Shown here piece by piece: positions 30,505-42,344 of a DNA stretch of 64,000 nucleotides. The notes beneath the pieces were generated by a model, which worked only from the letters and a program-made list of their open reading frames with translations, was not told the origin of the DNA and searched no databases. Source of the DNA: Mugil cephalus (taxonomy: Eukaryota > Chordata > Actinopteri > Mugiliformes > Mugilidae); NCBI RefSeq assembly GCF_022458985.1, contig NC_061777.1, forward strand, positions 13,357,668 to 13,421,667. Direction: 5' to 3'. The first letter of the stretch is position 1; every line of letters starts with the position of its first letter. Made by a program: the position numbers and the translations under genes.

Positions 30505-30800
30505 GTGGACAGCTGCCCTTTGATGACCCCTGGCCACTCCAGGCATCTGAACGGCCCCTCTGATCATCAGAGCACATCAGAGGGACCAGAGCAAAGAAAA
30601 CATTTAGCCAAGGTCATTGTCCCTTCTAACTACCTGACCTCTTGTATTCATATTATCTGGAAGCTAATCCTTTTGAAATGTAAATTATCCATTAAAAATA
30701 ACACGATACATTTCAGGATCATGGTAATAAAACTGCTACAGTTAAGAAAATAATCAGAAAATAAATGGACAGGTGATCTGAAGATTTAAAAACACATATT

Positions 30801-30806
30801 TTTATT
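30801..30806 (-). terminator. poly(A) signal of dguok
   Basis: AATAAA on the minus strand, 513 bases after the dguok stop codon. It lies only about 300 bases upstream of the TATA box of the next minus-strand gene, so the two transcription units are closely packed. Confidence 0.5.
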
Positions 30807-31318
30807 CATTACAAAGCATCCATGTCTTATTTGCTTGTTCTAGACACTCACTAAACAATACACACGCAAACCCAAGATTTTCAGTAAATCTTAATTCCAA
30901 TTGTTCTAGTACAGATTTAGCTTATACTTTACAGAACCTATTAAATAACTTGTGTGCGCTTGTCTGTGCTTAAGCCACGTAGATAAGTTAATTAACTGTA
31001 ACAGAGAGGAATAGCTGCGGAGATTTCAGTCGATATCAATAATACAGATTTATAAGTAATAACGTGCAATGTGACTCACAAATAACAAACCACTAACAAA
31101 ATATAACAGCAGAACGATTAGAAAGAACACATTCATAACCAAACTTAATCTATATACTTCACATAGTCCTGTAGAGACTACACAAAAAGAGGTCAGTTTT
31201 AAATGACTTTATATTAGTTGGATGCCCAAAACCATAAGCAGCTGATGTATGTGAATGTAGGTTGACTAAACGAGGTCTGATTGGTCTCATCTGTTGACGG
31301 CCGCTGGCGACCACATTC

Positions 31319-33337
31319 TTATAAAGTATTGAAGAAGTTCTTCACCTGCGGGAGAAAGGATACTTTAGGATAAGAAGCAATAAACATATCGATCATCAGA
31401 TCAGGATGCAAAAATGCCGCATTAGGTCCAACACAAGACTGAGAAATTATGACTCAAACGGTGAAACAGTGCTCTCCTGTGGTTAACTCTGGCACAGCAG
31501 CTATTTGCCCAAGCAGTAGATGAACTCAGTACCTTTGTTATAAACTGCTCCCGCACCTCTGGGTCACTCTGGAACTCCACGCTGGCATCGAGTTGTAAGA
31601 CAGGGATCTGTTTGAGGTTCTCAAAATGGATTCTGGAAAGAGAATTGCATTGACAAAACTTAATATCCCTACCTACACTGAGCACACACACCACTGATGT
31701 ACATCTGTTCACAGTCAAACAACAAACTGCAGCAAATTAATGATTACCAAGAAATAACCTGAGATATAAAATGCCCTGGAGTTATTCAGCTTTTACACCA
31801 GATTCTGGCCATAACCATGACACGTCATGCTAATATGTAAACAATGCGAATGAAACGTCCTCATTAGAGACTATGAAAAAACAGACACATTTCAGTGGTT
31901 CCTGAAAAAAAATCTAAAACAGAAAGGGGTGATGAGGACAAACAACACAGCCATGTGATCTCTTTCATCACTCACTCTGTGCTTTTCTCCACCAGCCACC
32001 TCTCGTGCTGAACGTGCAGCTTATCCAGATAGTCAAGTTTCACTCCCTTCTCCTCTGCCCTCCCCCGACGCTCCAGGCGCTCCATACATTTCTGGCAGAC
32101 ACGCAAGATCGTGTGTGAGTAACTTCATTGTTGTGTATTCAACAGAACAAAAAATATCTTGTGTTCATACCTTTGGAGGGGCTCTGAGGTAAATGATGCC
32201 CTCCAGCTCCACCTGGTGTCCAAACTGCTCCACCAGGAGGGAGTGCCAGTCCTGATAGACCGCCCATTCTGTGGCGTTGATGCAGCCCAACTCAAACATA
32301 TTGAGAGCGAAGATGTATCTGACAAAACAATGCCAGGTTGAATTTTATACAAACACAATGCTCAAACGTTTCTGTTTCACTGATCAGAATAAATTATTCT
32401 CTGACGACGTGTGATTTTGTGGAATTAGTGGAGCTGGCCTCAGTCTGGTTGAAACACTTTTCCTAAAGGAGATATCAAAACATTCTCACCTTATGGGATA
32501 CTTAAATAAATGGCCCAGAGGCCGGATTGACTCACCTGTCGCTGTAAACTGAGCGCTCGTACACCTGGACAGGCGCTCCCTCTGAGAGGAGCAGGTGGGC
32601 AGGAGGAGGCTGCAGCTGCGTCCTCAGTCGGCTCATGCAGGAATACGTCTGGAACGTGTACGACCAGCGCTCAGGGTCCTGGTACATCATCTGGAGCAGG
32701 TTGCTGACCGTCGTCCGGGGAGGAGCATCTGAGCCCTGGCAAACAAACAAAGCAGGGAAATGGAAGATATGTCAGATCCTTTTAATTTTTCCAGGTGAAG
32801 CGATGGGGAGGTAAATGAATGAACTCACCTTCGAGGTCCCACTCTCAATGTTTTGCCACTTGCTGACTGGTTCTGCCACCACTTCCCAGTCTGGAGACGC
32901 TGACTGCAAAAGTCTTGCAAAGGTCGACTTTCCAACAGCTGTTATTTATGATACAACAAAGCGGATTACTCACAGCTCAACTCAAGGTGTTTGATTTTTA
33001 TTACTATTATTATTTTGTGAACAGCCACACTGATCTTACCAATATTCCCCTCGATAGAAACTCTCTTCACTCGAGCTTTTGCATCATCGGATGAACTTGA
33101 CCGACACATTGAACGAGAAAAACACTGACTCCCTGTCTTTTTAGCCATAGCGCTTAGGATAGTTGTCGCGTGTGGCAGGGCCGTGGTCCCACCTCGCACC
33201 GAACAGTCCGATGTCTTCCCCTGTGTGAGCGCAAATGTCCTGACCCGAGTTAAGCCTGTCTGTTGTTTTAATTTGGAAACGCGGTTGAGTAAAACGCATC
33301 GATACAGCGCAGACATATTAACAACGCTTACGTACAA
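31319..33337 (-). CDS. dguok: deoxyguanosine kinase, mitochondrial
   Basis: Phosphorylates deoxyguanosine and deoxyadenosine in mitochondria to supply dNTPs for mtDNA. Exons (minus): 33337-33040, 32938-32829, 32735-32536, 32318-32171, 32091-31976, 31632-31533, 31345-31319; phases agree, 332 residues. Motifs: P-loop EGNIAVGKST split by intron 1, [27 protein letters not shown] with the catalytic Glu-Arg-Ser, EWAVYQDWH, and the LID arginines in [13 protein letters not shown] followed by WQNIESGT favours dguok over dck or tk2. The N-terminus is long, basic and rich in Ser and Thr, as expected for a mitochondrial presequence. The first Met (33337) is followed seven codons later by a second (33316, [13 protein letters not shown]), which may be the true start. 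The protein is about 50 residues longer than the human enzyme, all in the N-terminal part. Confidence 0.88.
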
Positions 33338-34343
33338 TTAAATAAATGAAAGATTTATCACATTTAACTGCAAGTCTCTGTCGTTAGTGACCAGTTCAAT
33401 AAACGTTACATTACCACTGCGCCGGGTTCACGTTAGCTAGCTCTCCTTCTTCACGATGTGATGCAAACTTTCATCATAAAAAGTCATGTACAGTTATAAA
33501 CGATATTTATAAAAACCGAGTTATTGCTTGAATTGATCCTGTATCAACACTCAACAGTCACACATTTCTGTTGGGTAAAATTTCAATTATGTCATAACAA
33601 CATGTGTTCATTCAAACGCTGAAAACAGAAGATCACGTTAGCCAAAAAAAAGTAAAAGAAGTATTTCCGGGTCACGTGTTTTGTACTTTCGCAATAAAAG
33701 CCTTCCGACAAAATAAAGCTCATTTGAAAATAAACGGAAAAAAACACAGTTGCTTGATTTAGCTTGCTTTGCACAAAGGTATGTGACATACTCAACATTA
33801 AATAATAAATACCGAGAATGTGGCAGTGTAAGACATAGACTGTATAAAGATATATAGGCACGTCATGATCGTCTGTTAATAAAACCGGTTATTTTGGTAA
33901 ATCGTCACATGGGACAAGATATAGTATTTAAGTCTGAGTTGCCAGTGGCAACAAAAAGGGCTTATTATAAAATAATAAAAGCATGAAATAGTTTTTTTTC
34001 TTTTCAGTCTCGTAAGCGATTCTCAAAATGTGAATAGGAGATCAAGAAATTCACAATTTAGGAAATCTCCTTTTTCTCCATCATCATCCTCTGTGCCATT
34101 AATAGCACTTAAATAGCACAGCATGAGTTTAAACATTAACCTTCTGATTTTCACACACACACCATTTTACTTTGGTAATTTTTGAGCAGAACACTTAAAT
34201 TCTGTTTAGCTTCTGCATCTTCAACGTATTGAATCCAAAGATCAAATGTGTAAATGGCTGAAAAGTGGTAAAGTCCAGAGAGTCACTCAAAAATTACAAA
34301 ATCAACTTTATCACAACCATGTGCCTTGGAAGACATGAAGAGT
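33338..34343. other. dguok promoter side and intergenic space
   Basis: This stretch lies between the dguok start and the tcn2 poly(A) signal. It is AT-rich, with no exon-like sequence. The first 150 bases must hold the dguok promoter; no TATA box is seen. The minus-strand open frame at 33592-33861 lacks splice sites or any recognised similarity. Confidence 0.5.
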
Positions 34344-34349
34344 TTTATT
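34344..34349 (-). terminator. poly(A) signal of tcn2
   Basis: AATAAA on the minus strand about 580 bases after the tcn2 stop codon. Later sites of the same kind cannot be excluded because the sequence is AT-rich. Confidence 0.4.
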
Positions 34350-34931
34350 AGTGAAGTTTAACAACTATTCAGTCCAAATACAATATAGTAACATACTATG
34401 GATCTAAACCGATAATACTTGTTTTACATTACTGTACGTGTTGTGTATTGGTAATAAAGCAATATTCATAATCCATCATAAAAGTGCTTTACCTACATGC
34501 AGGGGAAATAATCTAATAGCACAATATTGTCTAATTTTTCTTGGATAAATTGTTGTCATTCACTCGTGTTAAAATTTAGTTTGTAACAAAAACACAAACC
34601 TATCAAAAATCCTACCTTTGAAAGTCAGTACAACACAATCACAATGTGCAGTACATTTTAAAAAAAAAGTGTTCATTATATCAATCATCATCATAACATC
34701 ATAACATCACGTACTAAAGTAAGAATATTCAGAACCAAGTCTGTTCTGGCAGTTCTTAATCACACTTTGATTCAGGCAATTAACCTAATAGAACTAAAAC
34801 ATTCTTTGAAGAGACAATGGGTATTCATTCACAGTAGATAGCGATCATAATCATTGGTTAAAACGGCCAAAGACAGGCAACTACAAAAGTGTACTGAAGC
34901 ACTTGCATTCACGTCAATCCCTGCTGCATCA

Positions 34932-37748
34932 TCAGTAGGCTGTGTTTCTGATGGAAATCGTTTGAGGCGTCTGTATCTTGAAATCCCCGACACCTGTGGG
35001 AGTGAACCGTGTTTTTTTTATTAACCAAAATTACCTTCAAGCTGATCAAATAAATGATCTGAAGGTGAGTCACAGTGTAGTGTGTGTTTGTCCTTACCTT
35101 CAGTGAGAGGTGAACCGTTGGAAGAGAGTTGCCAGTATCTGCGGTCGCTCTGTCGGGCTTGCTCTCCATTCACCACACTTAAGAAAGGTCCCCACATGCT
35201 GGACTCTTTGTCAAACCTTCCACACAGCATCAGGAATTACTCACCACAGGTGATCACAGAGGAGGTATAAGAAAAAAAACAAGAGGAACCATAATGACGC
35301 AATATATGAACTCACGTGAAGCCAACATTTTTCCCCTTGAGCAGTTCCAAGGCTTCCAACAGTGAGCTGCCCTTCGGCACGTCCACAGGGTAACGTGCTG
35401 CCGCTCCGCTGGACGTCACCACTTCCACCTGCACACGCACTGTGCTCTCGCTTGGCAAAACGACCACAGGATCTGTGGGCTCGAGGACCAGAGTGTCTGT
35501 AGGAAGACACACACACATCACAAAAACAGTGATAATGCAGACATCACCTCAAATCACAGAATGTGGAAATAATGTTGCACGTACCATCCTCATTGAGGCA
35601 CGCCTTGCTTTTAACTGTCAGGTAGGTTTTTTGCTGGAGAGCCGGCAGCGTCTGCGATACAGCCATGGGGTTGTGGTATGTGTTACTTCTGGCAGCTGCT
35701 CTCATGGCCTCCATTGAAGCATCACATTCGGCGACCTCAGTGCCCATTGCCAGTAATGCCTTGAACACACCAAAACAAGCATGTTTGAGCCACAACACAA
35801 GGCTGTGAGACAAAGGAGAAAAAAAAAGAAATCCTTACTTGAACAGCAAGACCTGTGCTGAACTCATTGCCGATGTGACCATCAGCCCTACGAGAAGCCA
35901 GGAGCTTCTGCTTGATCGTGCCAAGGGCTGTGTCGAGCTCTGCAGTGTGTGCATGAGAGCCTGAGTCCTTCACACACTGCAGTGCCATTCCAGCCATGGC
36001 AGAGGTGTCTGAGGTGAGAGACGACAGAATATATTAATACCGAGCCTATGTAGTCTTTCCCAAAACTAAACTAGGCTCTAAAAAATGCCAGCGAACTTTC
36101 CACATGATCTGAATAACCGCAATTCAGCAGGGGAGCTTAGCTTGAAGCACAAGAAGCACAAACAGCTTTTGCAAAATGGGATCACAGAAAATGGGACTGC
36201 GCTTCTGTGAGGTGGCTATGAGTAAAATTGCCCTCAGGTAACAGAACAAACTATTAAGTGACTTTTTAGACTTTCAGTTGGGTGTGAAATATCTCACTCC
36301 TACCATAGACTGTTCGTAGTCTTACAGCAAAACTGTGCATAATTGGTGCAGGAAAAAAATGACTGTCAAGTAATATCAGTAGAAGGTGGACAGTAATACT
36401 TAATTGACACATTTTATCAGTCAGAATTAAAACGTACAATATCTATTTTATGATCTAAAGACAGTTTAGGCAGGAGTCACTCACCAACACCCCCACAATC
36501 TTCATGTCCTACTGCTTTGATGAGCTTGTGGGTGACATGATTGTTGACCCTGATGCCGCTAACGCACAGACTGAGCACACCCAGAGAGTACTGGTAATAG
36601 TTGGTCAAAGGGCGATGGCTGACTGCGCACAGTAAAAGGGGGGGAGAAAAAGAAGAGCAAGTTATATGAAAATGTCACTTAATGTAATGCTCAAAAATGG
36701 GCTTTATCTATGCATTTTATTTCAGTTTAGTGTAGAATTCTGAGACCAGTATATATAAACATAGGTTCATCCTGTTTATAATATTTTATATTTTTTAAAC
36801 ACCTTTTGGACAAAAATAATATCCACACTGTGTAAACTTTAAGTTAATGTTGTAGCACAAAGACAAAGACAACCACTGGACTCCAAAAGGTCAAAAGAAA
36901 CCTTACAGGCAATGTTGTCTTTCTCACGTTCCATCTGCTTCTTCAGTTGTGTCAGCAGTGTCTCACTCTTGCCGTCCACGGTGAATGTGACTGTGTTGAG
37001 GTCATAGCATGAGGACCTCAGAGCAAGGGTGTACAGCGCCAAGAGCCCAACCACTGACTGGCTGCTTGAAATAGAGCTAAAAAAAAAAAAAAACATCAAG
37101 GAAAGCAATATTTTCATGCTCCAAAAATAAATTCATTCGTAATCAGTGCAATACCTTTGCAGGTGATTGTGCAAATCAGTTTTGAGTTTGGTGAGGTGTT
37201 CGCTTTCCTTGGCGAGGTTGTGGTTATCAGAAAGCCGTAACGCCAAGTGGATACTTGGATTGGGGAGTCCTTCTTGCGTCTCCAAAGACTGAAGGAGATT
37301 CTTGTTGAGTGACAGGAGCAGCTCACTGTTGTCTCCTCCAGTATCTGGATTAAAAATTTTAAATGAAAATAAAAACATTCACTTCACACGTACAAAAAAA
37401 AAAAGGGACGTAACTCTCGGTTCTTTGTTCTGACATCCACAGGAAACATTGCAAAACCAGAACAGCTGCATCAGCAAATTTACAGAATCAACATCTAAAG
37501 TCAATAAAAACTACACAACTAGAACTATAACAGACAGTCACATTCAGAATTTCTTGAATTGCAAAATCAGTGAATGTCCTGAGTGGTGACTGAGTGTATT
37601 TGCAAACAAAGCTATCTCACAGTGTGTGCAAATTAAGTAATGTTTTATTAACCTACAATAGCTGAATTCGTTTTAGGATAAACAACTTACGACAGGGTTT
37701 GCTGGATGCAAAAGCCAGCAAGGCTGTAACAAAGACCAAAACTAGCAT
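34932..37748 (-). CDS. tcn2: transcobalamin/intrinsic-factor family vitamin B12 carrier
   Basis: Secreted protein that binds cobalamin between an alpha6-alpha6 barrel and a C-terminal beta domain. Exons (minus): 37748-37691, 37344-37155, 37076-36907, 36622-36485, 36008-35839, 35759-35585, 35496-35316, 35216-35098, 34993-34932; phases agree, 420 residues. The signal peptide is MLVLVFVTALLAFASS. Motifs: NPSIHLALRLS, SYYQY-like LTNYYQYSLGVLSLC, DTSAMAGMALQC, STGLAVQALLAMG, YHNPMAVSQTLPALQQKTYL, RYWQLSSNGSPLTEG; it ends GVGDFKIQTPQTISIRNTAY. Six cysteines match the three family disulfides; EDCGG in exon 4 adds a seventh. Some segments resemble intrinsic factor or haptocorrin as much as TCN2. The name tcn2 leans on the neighbours osbp2 and ccdc117, which flank TCN2's region on human 22q12. 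Confidence 0.85.
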
Positions 37749-39049
37749 GTTGGATAACCTGTAAATTGACACAAACAGAAATTGATCAAAAGTCGCACAA
37801 AACGTAAGAAACAAGAAAAATGTAACACTGGGAAATCAAAGAAGGTCGGTATACACTATAGTTCACAATAAACATATAGATGACCACCTGTAGACGTAGA
37901 TTAAACACAGAGTCTAGTATTAAGTTTCGTTGGTTAATGTTGTGAGAACTTTCTCATCGCATTGTTGGAGCAGTTTGTAATTTAGCCTCGAAGCTATTTT
38001 CAGTAAACAGCTGCTGTTTTACCTCTGTCCGGTATCCTCCGTGAAGAATCAGAGCCAAGTGAAGAAACAAATGGAGACATCAGTTTTTAGTACACCTCTG
38101 TCACATGACTGGTCATTTGAGATGACAAAACGGTGCCTTTTTGCTTACAGCTTCGCGTCTGACTGTAAACAGGAAGTTGGTGTTTATTATCTTGTAAGTT
38201 GTACACTCTTCGCTCGTACAGTCTTCCGGTCACTGGGAAAAAACAAAAAAATACATTTTAATTACAGAAGCAGGTGATATCAATTACTGCCAACTTAATC
38301 CAAGCTAAGTTTCATTTCTAGTAATATAAATTTTAGTGTTTAAACACAAGTGAGACTGTGGCGTACACCGTTTACCGTATGAGTTATTGTCACTACATTT
38401 CCCACAATCCCCCACAAAAAACAAACGCACGTTCTGGAACCTTGACGAGCCTTCCTGAGCTACTTTTTTTTTTTTTTTTCAAAGTAGCTCGCTAACGTCA
38501 GACTAACCCTGCCTACGTTTCAAGCTGTCCACTGCAGGCACAGATCATTGTGGGACCATGTTTTGCTCCGCGGTGCCGTCATACGGTTAAATCAGGGAGA
38601 CGTACGCTTGTTTTTGTGTGCTAGTCGGGATTTTTCGGAAGAGAAACGCGAGAGCTGACCGGAGGCAAGATAGCTAAACATCGATATCAACAAGAACAGC
38701 AAGGGGCAGGGCAGCTGCACAGGTCTGTCTTTAACGCAGTGTGCTTCTGCTTAACTTTTGCGAAGTTTTTATTCATTGCAATGATGGTATTGTTCGTTAC
38801 AGTGCCACACAATAATAGTCATTTTTTGCCCGTAATACCTTACTAACGGCACCATGCTACGACGTCGTTGTAGCTAGCTAGGAAACAAACAGTTGACCCC
38901 GTGTAAACATAACTTATCCGTCATGTAGTTTATATAAATACATTTGTCAGCCTACCTGACTGGTTTCATTACTGATCTTCCAGATTAGATCCGTTTATAG
39001 TCATCTGCTCGCGTGGTTTTCCCCAAATCATTTCGTCACCCAGATCCCC
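37749..39049. other. head-to-head space between tcn2 and ccdc117
   Basis: On the minus strand an acceptor TTTACAG ends at 37759, ten bases before the tcn2 ATG, and a GTAAAA donor lies near 38026, so tcn2 likely has a small non-coding first exon upstream of about 38.03 kb. On the plus strand the ccdc117 promoter must lie in 38.4-39.0 kb, which is richer in CG dinucleotides than its surroundings. No other coding sequence is seen. Confidence 0.45.
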
Positions 39050-41245
39050 ATGCATCACCCCGCCGCCTCAAGCCGTGAGTTGAGGTTTCTGCCAGCCATG
39101 TATTCATTTTCAGGCTCCACAAACCTTCCCGAGATTGATCTCGGAAATCCAAGCACGTCTAGTCACCTACACAGAGCTGCAGTCTCTAACAAGTACGTGC
39201 GCAGATGATTTGAAGGCTATAAAACGCCTGCACACGTTTGACATAGATATTATTTTCAGTTTAGACATTGTCTGGTTTAACACGTCTGTCTCCCTTTTTC
39301 CCACTTCAGCTGGGAGACACGATGCCTCAGGAAGCACAGGCGGAGAGTGGATGATGAGTATGTGGGAGATTCATTCAAAGTAACATACTGAACATTAGCA
39401 CTACTTTGACATAAAAGTAAATCTGTCTTATTGATGTTTGTAACAGGGGATGCAGTGCCAAAAAGAGGAGGTTAATGTTTGAGGCGGAGGGGGAAATTTT
39501 GGAGAACTCGAGTTCATCTCATCGCGACTGGCCAACAGCAAACAGTTGTCCTTCTCTGTCAACGCAGCAAGCCAGCCCTGCACTTCCACAGCCTTGCACG
39601 ACCCCTCAAGATGTGACTTTGCCTCAGCCAACCTCTGGCCTGTCACGACCTGAAACTGAGAACTCCTGCATGGAGATAGAGGCGGCTCAGAGGAAACTTC
39701 AGGAGATCGAAGACAGGTATGGAATATGCCAACACGTGCAGCCAGCTATCCTAGGATCTTTTATTTGCATGTAAAATGACCGTGAGAAGAATAAGTGTCA
39801 CTCCCAGTCTTTTTAGGGACATCCTGCGTCAATAGAGGGTGCATGTGTGTGTGATCGCTGGACACAGTTATTGCCATGGTCATATCTTTAAATGGCAAAC
39901 TAACATTAAATATCTGCCATCATCCATTTACATACAAAAAAAAACACACAACTGCAGAAATAGTTGTTTATAAATGAGATTTAGTGATCAAGTGCAAGAT
40001 TTTACTATCTGATGAAAGCTAAATAAAAGAGGAGTATAATGAAGTAATGCTTTCTTAATTTAATATTTCTTGTGCAAGCTGAACATGACTTGCTCAGAGG
40101 AGAGGAACAGCTTTGATTACATAGCGGGAAATCCACAGAAGTGACGTGACACATCTGCTTTAAAATAGGACCAGGTGCAAAGCCTCTTGTATGCTTCCCT
40201 GGTGAGGAACAATATTTATGTGAGTGATTGGTCAAAATGATCTTACGTGGACGTTAAATGATTTCTAGATTATCTTAGGTCACTGCTTTGAGATCAAAAT
40301 TATGGATGAGATACGATTAATGAAAATCTGTTACTACCAGATGTTTTGGATAATTAGTGAGGTAATTAGATCTACACGAAGCTGTATTTTGTCAAGATAT
40401 TTTTTGGTTTCCTTTGGTGTGTGCACCTTCTTCACAGCAGTGATTTTTACACGAACTAGCAGCTAAATACACACGTAACCAATCGTAGGACAGTAATAAA
40501 GCCTCTTTGCCTAAAAGGAACAGAGCCTTTCCTGATGCTTTTAACACCTGTGTTTACAGACTATTTTGTGTCAAAAGGTCTGTTCCATTTCTCCCCATTT
40601 ATGAGTCACACTGATTTTGTTTTGCCATTTACTGGCGGCGATGATTTGTTGGTTTTGTATCACAGGAACACATGTTGTCTCCTCGAATTGAAGTGAATAC
40701 TGTAATGTAACCTAGAATAACTCTGGAGGATGATGATGAAGATGAAGATCTGGATGTAGAACCAGCTCAGAGGCGGCCAGTGCTGGTGATCTCTGACAGT
40801 TTGAAGGAGGGTCTACAGCGTGGCATCAGTGACATCCTCCCCCACACAGTAGCCCAGTCTGTGTACGTCCCCTTATTTTGTTATTTGAACATTTACAGCA
40901 ATGGTGAATTAAGCAACAATTCAAAGGCATGACAGGACTCATGTTCGTCTGGGTCTAGAGACGTTTGGTTTGTCTCACCTGCTTCTTCCTCATACTTTTA
41001 GGAGTCATTCCTGCATGGAGTTGGTTCTGTGGCGGCCACCGGACGATCCCTTCTCTCGGAAGTTGAAGGGGTCATTACAAAAACAGCGCAAACAACACAC
41101 AGCATCTCGGCATCCCCCAACTCCGTGTCCATCTCCCTCCCCTCACAGTTCCCTCCGCCCCTCTAGTCCACCTGCCGGCACACGCTCTCCTCTGTACAGT
41201 TTTCCTGTGGCCCACAACTCTGGGGAGGAGGACATGGAGATGTAA
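39050..41245 (+). CDS. ccdc117: CCDC117-like nuclear protein
   Basis: Exons 39050-39192, 39310-39357, 39447-39716, 40716-40862 and 41002-41245 join in phase to 283 residues; human CCDC117 has about 279. Conserved blocks: a basic CSAKKRRLMFEAEGE (compare RKKRITEAEL in human), AQRKLQEIEDRI, an acidic EDDDEDEDLDVE, LVISDSLKEGLQ, SCMELVLWRPP, and the extreme C-terminus EEDMEM. A second Met at 39098 (MYSFSGS) could also start the protein. Human CCDC117 has been linked to the MMS19 iron-sulfur assembly pathway and DNA replication; the function here is inferred only from similarity. The gene is tail-to-tail with the coiled-coil gene downstream. Confidence 0.82.
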
Positions 41246-41885
41246 TAGTGCTTATTTGCTTTAAAAGTCAAGCCAAAGTAAAAAAAAAGAAGAACTGGAC
41301 GTGTAGTCACGTAAAAGACGATAAAGGACTTGGACAACTTGAAGCTGGTTGGTTTGTGAAGCTAAATTGGCTTTATATAAATATTGTGCTGTTTCAAACA
41401 GTTTGTGCAAGATATCATTTACTTTACTGCTCAGTTCATGTTTTCTGACTGCAATCCCAGGCCACGATGTGTAACATGTAAGCTGACCTAATTAAACTGT
41501 TTATTAATGTGAATTTCCAAGGTCTCTAGACAGGTTGCCTTACATATTTTATATTAGAAATCAGACGGCGTGGACATAATTTTGCCAAAATGTGGCAAGC
41601 AACATGCTAATACATTGTACTGCTTTGTACCTGAATTTTTTGAATACTGGCATCGTTTACACTTAAGGGTGTTCACTTTTGTTCACAGCATGACTTCCTG
41701 CTTGCAGTTATACTTTTGATGGAGCTATAATCTTCCTCTATTGCTTAGCAAGTACACCATTTGTGAGCTATGAGGAAAAATTGCAAAACTTTGATTGTAT
41801 TTTCCTATGTACATAAGAAAAACTGCAACCAGCCATCCAGTATTATAATTGTTTTTTAATAAACGTACACTGTTCATGTGGAGAT
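41246..41885 (+). other. ccdc117: ccdc117 3' UTR and poly(A) signal
   Basis: AATAAA at 41858-41863 lies 613 bases after the stop. The sequence between has no exon-like content. The opposing gene has a candidate signal at 42016-42011, so the two transcripts may end about 150 bases apart. Confidence 0.6.
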
Positions 41886-42010
41886 CCTGGATAAAATCTT
41901 GCTTCTGGTGCTTTAAACATGGTAAACTTAACATCGGGGAACTAAAACCCCCCCAACTAAATCAATTGCCCAGTATTTTTACATAAATGTTATGATTTGT
42001 ATATATAGCA

Positions 42011-42016
42011 TTTAAT
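42011..42016 (-). terminator. poly(A) signal candidate of the coiled-coil gene
   Basis: ATTAAA on the minus strand, about 330 bases after the proposed stop at 42345. It is the common variant of AATAAA; the assignment rests on position only. Confidence 0.35.
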
Positions 42017-42344
42017 GTGAACGTGAAAACAAACAAAAAGAAAAGTTAATTTACGGGGACACCCTTAAGACCTGTCAGCTTTATGAGGTTATTTGACATA
42101 ACTCACATGATTCTCAGTCTGCAGAGAAATGTCAGATCATCAGTCTCCGTTCGCTCTAACTGTAAACCATAAAATGGCTCAAGACAGGAATGTGACCTCG
42201 GTGAGCACATTGTGTCATTTGTCACCATGACCTGCTTGTTAGTCCGCTATCTCAAGCACGTGTTCTATAACGGTGAATGATTCATTTGCGTGGCCACATA
42301 ACAGCTTAACATACTTCAGAAACTCGGGGTCCATGTCCTGAGCT

